Shown: positions 6,773 to 9,088 of the stretch, one piece after another
Position numbering within the stretch: position 1 is the stretch's first letter
Layout of the letters: every line of letters begins with the position of its first letter
DNA from: Alcaligenaceae bacterium
GTDB taxonomy: Bacteria > Pseudomonadota > Gammaproteobacteria > Burkholderiales > Burkholderiaceae_B
DNA: 9,088 nucleotides
Direction of reading: 5' to 3'
NCBI GenBank assembly: GCA_029265335.1
Contig: JAJUJN010000065.1
Coordinates: 1-9,088 of the forward strand
Made by a program: the position numbers and the translations under genes
Notes under the pieces: model-generated
Database searches by the model: none
Seen by the model: only the letters and a program-made list of their open reading frames with translations
Told to the model about the DNA's origin: nothing

Positions 6773-7936
6773 TCACACTTCTGGGCCAAATCCCTTGGCC
6801 TCATTCACCAGAATGCTCCGGTTGATCTGGTCGGTGCGAGTGCAGCCACAAAAGCCCATGGTCACATTCAGCTCCTTGTGCAGAATCTCGAGGGCCTTGC
6901 TCACACCCTCTTGCCCCATGGCGCCCAGGCCATAGAGCATGGCCCGACCAATGTAGGTACTTCGTGCGCCCAAAGCCAAGGCTTTGAGAATATCCTGGCC
7001 ACTGCGGATGCCCCCATCCATGTGCACTTCTACACGGTGGCCAACTGCTTCAGCAATGGCCGGCAAGGCTGTAATGGAAGACTGTGCGCCATCGAGTTGA
7101 CGCCCTCCATGATTCGAAACCACGATGGCGTCGGCGCCCGAAGCGACCGCCAGCTCCGCATCTTCTACCGCCTGTATTCCTTTCAGAATGAGCTTGCCGC
7201 CCCAACGCTCCTTGACCCAGGCCACGTCGTTCCAGTCCAGCCGGGGGTCGAATTGTTGCGCAGTCCAGGATGCCAACGACCCCATGTCGTCTACACCCTC
7301 GACATGGCCAAAGATATTCCCGAAGTTCCGTCTTTTGGTGTGAAGCATCCGCCAGCACCAGCGCGGCCTGCGGGCCAAATCGAGTGCTGTGCGTAAGCCA
7401 AACTTGGGCGGCACCGACAAACCGTTATGAATATCTTTGTGACGTTGTCCGGCCACCTGGAGATCGAGTGTGAGCATCAGCGCCGAGCACCCAGCCTGTT
7501 TGGCGCGATCAATCAGCCTTTCCATGAATGGCCGATCTCGCATCAGGTAGAGCTGAAACCAGAAGGGATGGCCGTTGGTGCCTTCCGCGATGTCTTCGAT
7601 CGAGCACACACTCATGGTAGATAAAGTAAATGGCACGCCAAAATCGCGTGCGGCCCGAGCGGCCAGAATCTCGCCATCGGCATGCTGCATGCCGGTCAGC
7701 CCGGTAGGCGCAATGGCCACTGGCATGGCCACCGGCTGGCCGAGCATGGTGGTGCGGGTGTCGCGCTCTTCAATATTGATGGCCACGCGTTGTTTGAACC
7801 ACAGTCGCCCGAAATCGCGCTCGTTGGCTCGGTAGGTGCTGGCTGTCCAGGAACCGGTATCGGCGTAGTCGTAGAACATGCGAGGCACGCGCTTGCGCGC
7901 CAAGGCCTGGAGATCAGCGATGGTGAGGGGTTGCAT
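6773..7936 (-). CDS. FMN-dependent alpha-hydroxy-acid dehydrogenase, L-lactate dehydrogenase type
   Basis: This enzyme oxidises an L-2-hydroxy acid such as L-lactate to the 2-keto acid using FMN, usually passing electrons to the respiratory chain at the inner membrane. The 387-residue product is a full-length TIM-barrel member of the glycolate oxidase/LldD/mandelate dehydrogenase family. Active-site residues are all in place by motif: Tyr24 in FYDYADTG, Tyr130 in FWFQLY, Asp158 and Arg165 in LTLDLQVAGQR, Lys252 in LILKG, and His276 and Arg279 in SNHGGRQLDG (274-283). The FMN phosphate site fits MDGGIRSGQDILKALALGA. The LDLQVAGQRHKDIHNG stretch favours the LldD-like bacterial group, but the substrate could be another hydroxy acid. 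There is no Shine-Dalgarno before the ATG at 7934-7936, yet the N terminus matches the family. It lies 94 bases after the DUF1841 gene on the same strand and converges with the cytochromes. Confidence 0.92.
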   Translation of the reverse strand: MQPLTIADLQALARKRVPRMFYDYADTGSWTASTYRANERDFGRLWFKQRVAINIEERDTRTTMLGQPVAMPVAIAPTGLTGMQHADGEILAARAARDFGVPFTLSTMSVCSIEDIAEGTNGHPFWFQLYLMRDRPFMERLIDRAKQAGCSALMLTLDLQVAGQRHKDIHNGLSVPPKFGLRTALDLARRPRWCWRMLHTKRRNFGNIFGHVEGVDDMGSLASWTAQQFDPRLDWNDVAWVKERWGGKLILKGIQAVEDAELAVASGADAIVVSNHGGRQLDGAQSSITALPAIAEAVGHRVEVHMDGGIRSGQDILKALALGARSTYIGRAMLYGLGAMGQEGVSKALEILHKELNVTMGFCGCTRTDQINRSILVNEAKGFGPEV

Positions 7937-8030
7937 GGTGTGGCGGATTCAACAGAAGATGACAGAAAGCCCGCAGGCGGACGGAAACCCGATGGTAGCG
8001 CAACCGCCCAGCCACGCTACAGCGGCGCGC

Positions 8031-8453
8031 TCAACCCTCTTGACGACGAATGAGCTCGAGGTAGCGTTCGGAATCCGGCGGGGTACCCGATCTTTGGGCC
8101 TCCCACACCACCTGCCCCAGCGCCTCCATGATGCGGTGGGCTGCGTCGTGGGCATCGCTGCGAGCCGCCAGCCGCTGGTAGGCCGCCCGGATGCCGGGGG
8201 GCTGATCGATCGACAGTTGTTCGGCGATCGCCAAATGCATGGACAAATGCAGGAAAGGGTTGGTCTGCCCCTGCTCCACCGAGTAATCTTGCTCGGCGGC
8301 GCCAGGTGATTCAAGATCGGCTTGGTACTCAGGATGCTCGAGCATCCAATCGAGCGCCATCGACTCCAGAGGAGTGAGAATTTCTTCGTGCCGGTGCTTG
8401 CGCCAGGCTTCGGTAAAAAACTGGCGCACTTGCTCGCGCGATGGGTTGAACAT
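8031..8453 (-). CDS. DUF1841 family protein of unknown function
   Basis: I recognise this as a DUF1841 family protein, a cytosolic-looking family found mostly in beta- and gammaproteobacteria with no established function. The 140-residue product is the usual length and has no signal peptide or membrane segment. It opens with MFNPSREQVRQFF-x-x-AW-x-K, the typical start. Conserved blocks are NPFLHLSMHLAIAEQL (65-80), followed by a D-x-PPGIR turn, and HDAAHRIMEALGQVVWEAQ (102-120), followed by PPD and YLELIRR. It is predicted mostly helical. Two HxxxH pairs (His69/His73 and His102/His106) stand out and would fit a metal- or ligand-binding helical bundle, which is inference. It is the first gene of a leftward unit with the dehydrogenase and is divergent from lysC, sharing an AT-rich promoter region with it. 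Confidence 0.88.
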   Translation of the reverse strand: MFNPSREQVRQFFTEAWRKHRHEEILTPLESMALDWMLEHPEYQADLESPGAAEQDYSVEQGQTNPFLHLSMHLAIAEQLSIDQPPGIRAAYQRLAARSDAHDAAHRIMEALGQVVWEAQRSGTPPDSERYLELIRRQEG

Positions 8454-8463
8454 GGAACTCGGC

Positions 8464-8492
8464 TTGGTGAAAATGACTTAAATCATTATAAT
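8464..8492 (+). promoter_or_regulatory. Possible sigma-70-type promoter for lysC
   Basis: TTGGTG (8464-8469), a 17-base spacer and TATAAT (8487-8492) form a good rightward promoter. The -35 keeps only the TTG core, but the -10 is perfect. It would give lysC a leader of about 210 bases containing the tandem duplication. Confidence 0.45.
8485..8490 (-). promoter_or_regulatory. -10 box for the DUF1841 gene, overlapping the lysC -10 box
   Basis: On the minus strand this reads TATAAT, a perfect -10 consensus, about 30 bases before the DUF1841 ATG. No good -35 hexamer is seen 16-18 bases upstream. The 8-base palindrome ATTATAAT (8485-8492) supplies -10 boxes on both strands, so transcription in the two directions would compete. 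Confidence 0.45.
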
Positions 8493-8590
8493 TCAACGCT
8501 TTTGCGCGACCGACGAGCAGCCAGTTCAGGGCCTGGATTGCCGGCCTTGATTCCGCTGAACTTCTGGTATCTGCCTTACGTGCTGTACGT

Positions 8591-8625
8591 CAGTGGTGCT
8601 TTAGCCAGTGGTGCTTTACGCCACT
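8591..8625 (+). repeat. 15-base tandem duplication with hairpin in the lysC leader
   Basis: CAGTGGTGCTTTA occurs at 8591-8603 and again at 8606-8618, with a period of 15 bases. The sequence CGCCACT at 8619-8625 can pair with AGTGGTG of the second copy (8607-8613; 7 pairs with one G-U, loop CTTTA). It can pair equally with the first copy (8592-8598) with a larger loop. No T tract follows. It does not look like a lysine riboswitch, and I cannot assign it a function. Confidence 0.55.
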
Positions 8626-8706
8626 TCACCCTGCCAGCCCACCAGCACGCCGTCGCGGCCTTGAAGGTCAGTTTCAGCGGCGGCACAAACAACCTACACA
8701 TCAGCT

Positions 8707-9088
8707 ATGGCTTTATACGTACACAAATACGGCGGCACGTCGATGGGTTCCGTGGAACGCATCATGAATGTGGCTCGGCGCGTCGCCAAATGGCACCAGG
8801 CCGGTCACCAGGTGATCGTGGTGCCATCGGCCATGTCGGGCGAAACCAATCGCCTGCTCGGCTTGGCGCGAGAGATCTCCAAGCAACCTGATCCGCGAGA
8901 GCTCGATATGCTGGCCTCCACCGGGGAACAGGCCAGTGTGGCCCTGCTCGCTATCGCGCTGCAGGAAATCGGCATCCCCGCCACCAGCTATACCGGCTGG
9001 CAAGTGCCCGTTCACACCGACGACGCCTACACCCGGGCCCGGATCAAAACCATCGACGACACGCGCGTGCGGCGCGACCTCGACGCTG
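8707..9088 (+). CDS. lysC: Aspartate kinase (N-terminal part, runs off the right edge)
   Basis: Aspartate kinase phosphorylates L-aspartate, the first step toward lysine, threonine, methionine and diaminopimelate in the cytosol. The 127 codons present encode [19 protein letters not shown] and onward. KYGGTSMGS (7-15) is the ATP-binding signature of the amino-acid kinase fold. [13 protein letters not shown] (38-50) and LASTGEQAS (69-77) are further conserved blocks, the last lining the aspartate site. The full betaproteobacterial enzyme is about 400-420 residues, so the rest of the kinase domain and the regulatory ACT domains lie beyond the edge. The ATG at 8707-8709 fits the family start exactly although no Shine-Dalgarno is visible. 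In relatives such as Bordetella lysC often follows tilS (from memory). Here it is preceded by a 253-base gap and the divergent DUF1841 gene. Confidence 0.94.
   Translation, partial: MALYVHKYGGTSMGSVERIMNVARRVAKWHQAGHQVIVVPSAMSGETNRLLGLAREISKQPDPRELDMLASTGEQASVALLAIALQEIGIPATSYTGWQVPVHTDDAYTRARIKTIDDTRVRRDLDA

Noticed and set aside
8545..8706. Open frame through the lysC leader, considered as a tilS remnant or leader peptide
   Set aside because: The frame stays open and encodes a repeated SGAL, but this follows from the 15-base duplication. There is no ATG or ribosome site, no lysine-rich run, and no similarity to TilS that I can recognise.
8499..8706. Lysine riboswitch upstream of lysC
   Set aside because: The leader is of plausible length, but I see none of the long conserved junction or multi-helix pattern, and that riboswitch is typical of Firmicutes and gammaproteobacteria.
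1..9088. Defence, mobile or other accessory system
   Set aside because: All confident genes are core metabolic or housekeeping genes in ordinary arrangements. No integrase, transposase, toxin-antitoxin pair, CRISPR repeat or abrupt change in base composition was seen.

Overview
The window looks like core chromosome of a betaproteobacterium, most likely order Burkholderiales and probably Bordetella/Alcaligenaceae-like. The grounds are the high GC content, the protein-level resemblance of tig, the scpB-rluB pair, the DUF1841 protein and the aspartate kinase to betaproteobacterial forms, and the pairing of scpB with an RluB that carries long basic tails. Genus is inference from recalled family features, not from a search. 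I see no insertion sequence, integrase, CRISPR array, tRNA, rRNA or prophage gene.

Layout from left to right. (1) Minus strand, 1-1506: the trigger factor gene tig, followed by the first 41 codons of clpP, which runs off the left edge. This is the classic chaperone-protease order. A perfect inverted repeat is centred on the tig stop codon. (2) Minus strand, 1662-2981: an NCS2-family uracil/pyrimidine permease most like RutG, with a strong GC hairpin after its stop. (3) 2982-3469: a 488-base divergent intergenic region with no confident gene. (4) Plus strand, 3470-5744: scpB (chromosome segregation) overlapping rluB (23S rRNA pseudouridine synthase), a translationally coupled pair. RluB has unusually long disordered-looking N- and C-terminal tails. 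(5) Plus strand, 5861-6589: two small periplasmic class I cytochromes c in tandem, 12 bases apart, closed by a clear intrinsic terminator. (6) Minus strand, 6773-8453: a DUF1841 gene and then an FMN-dependent alpha-hydroxy-acid (L-lactate-type) dehydrogenase, converging on the cytochromes across that terminator. (7) Plus strand, 8707 to the right edge: the start of the aspartate kinase gene lysC, behind a leader of roughly 210 bases that contains a 15-base tandem duplication.

Functionally the window is a series of housekeeping units: protein folding and degradation (tig-clpP), pyrimidine uptake, chromosome segregation and ribosome maturation (scpB-rluB), electron transport (two cytochromes c and a flavin dehydrogenase), and entry to the aspartate family of amino acids (lysC). 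I did not find a convincing new multi-gene system. The observations most worth a second look are small-scale: the palindrome centred on the tig stop codon, the duplicated hairpin arm in the lysC leader, the paired HxxxH motifs in the DUF1841 protein, the tails of RluB and the tandem mini-cytochromes.
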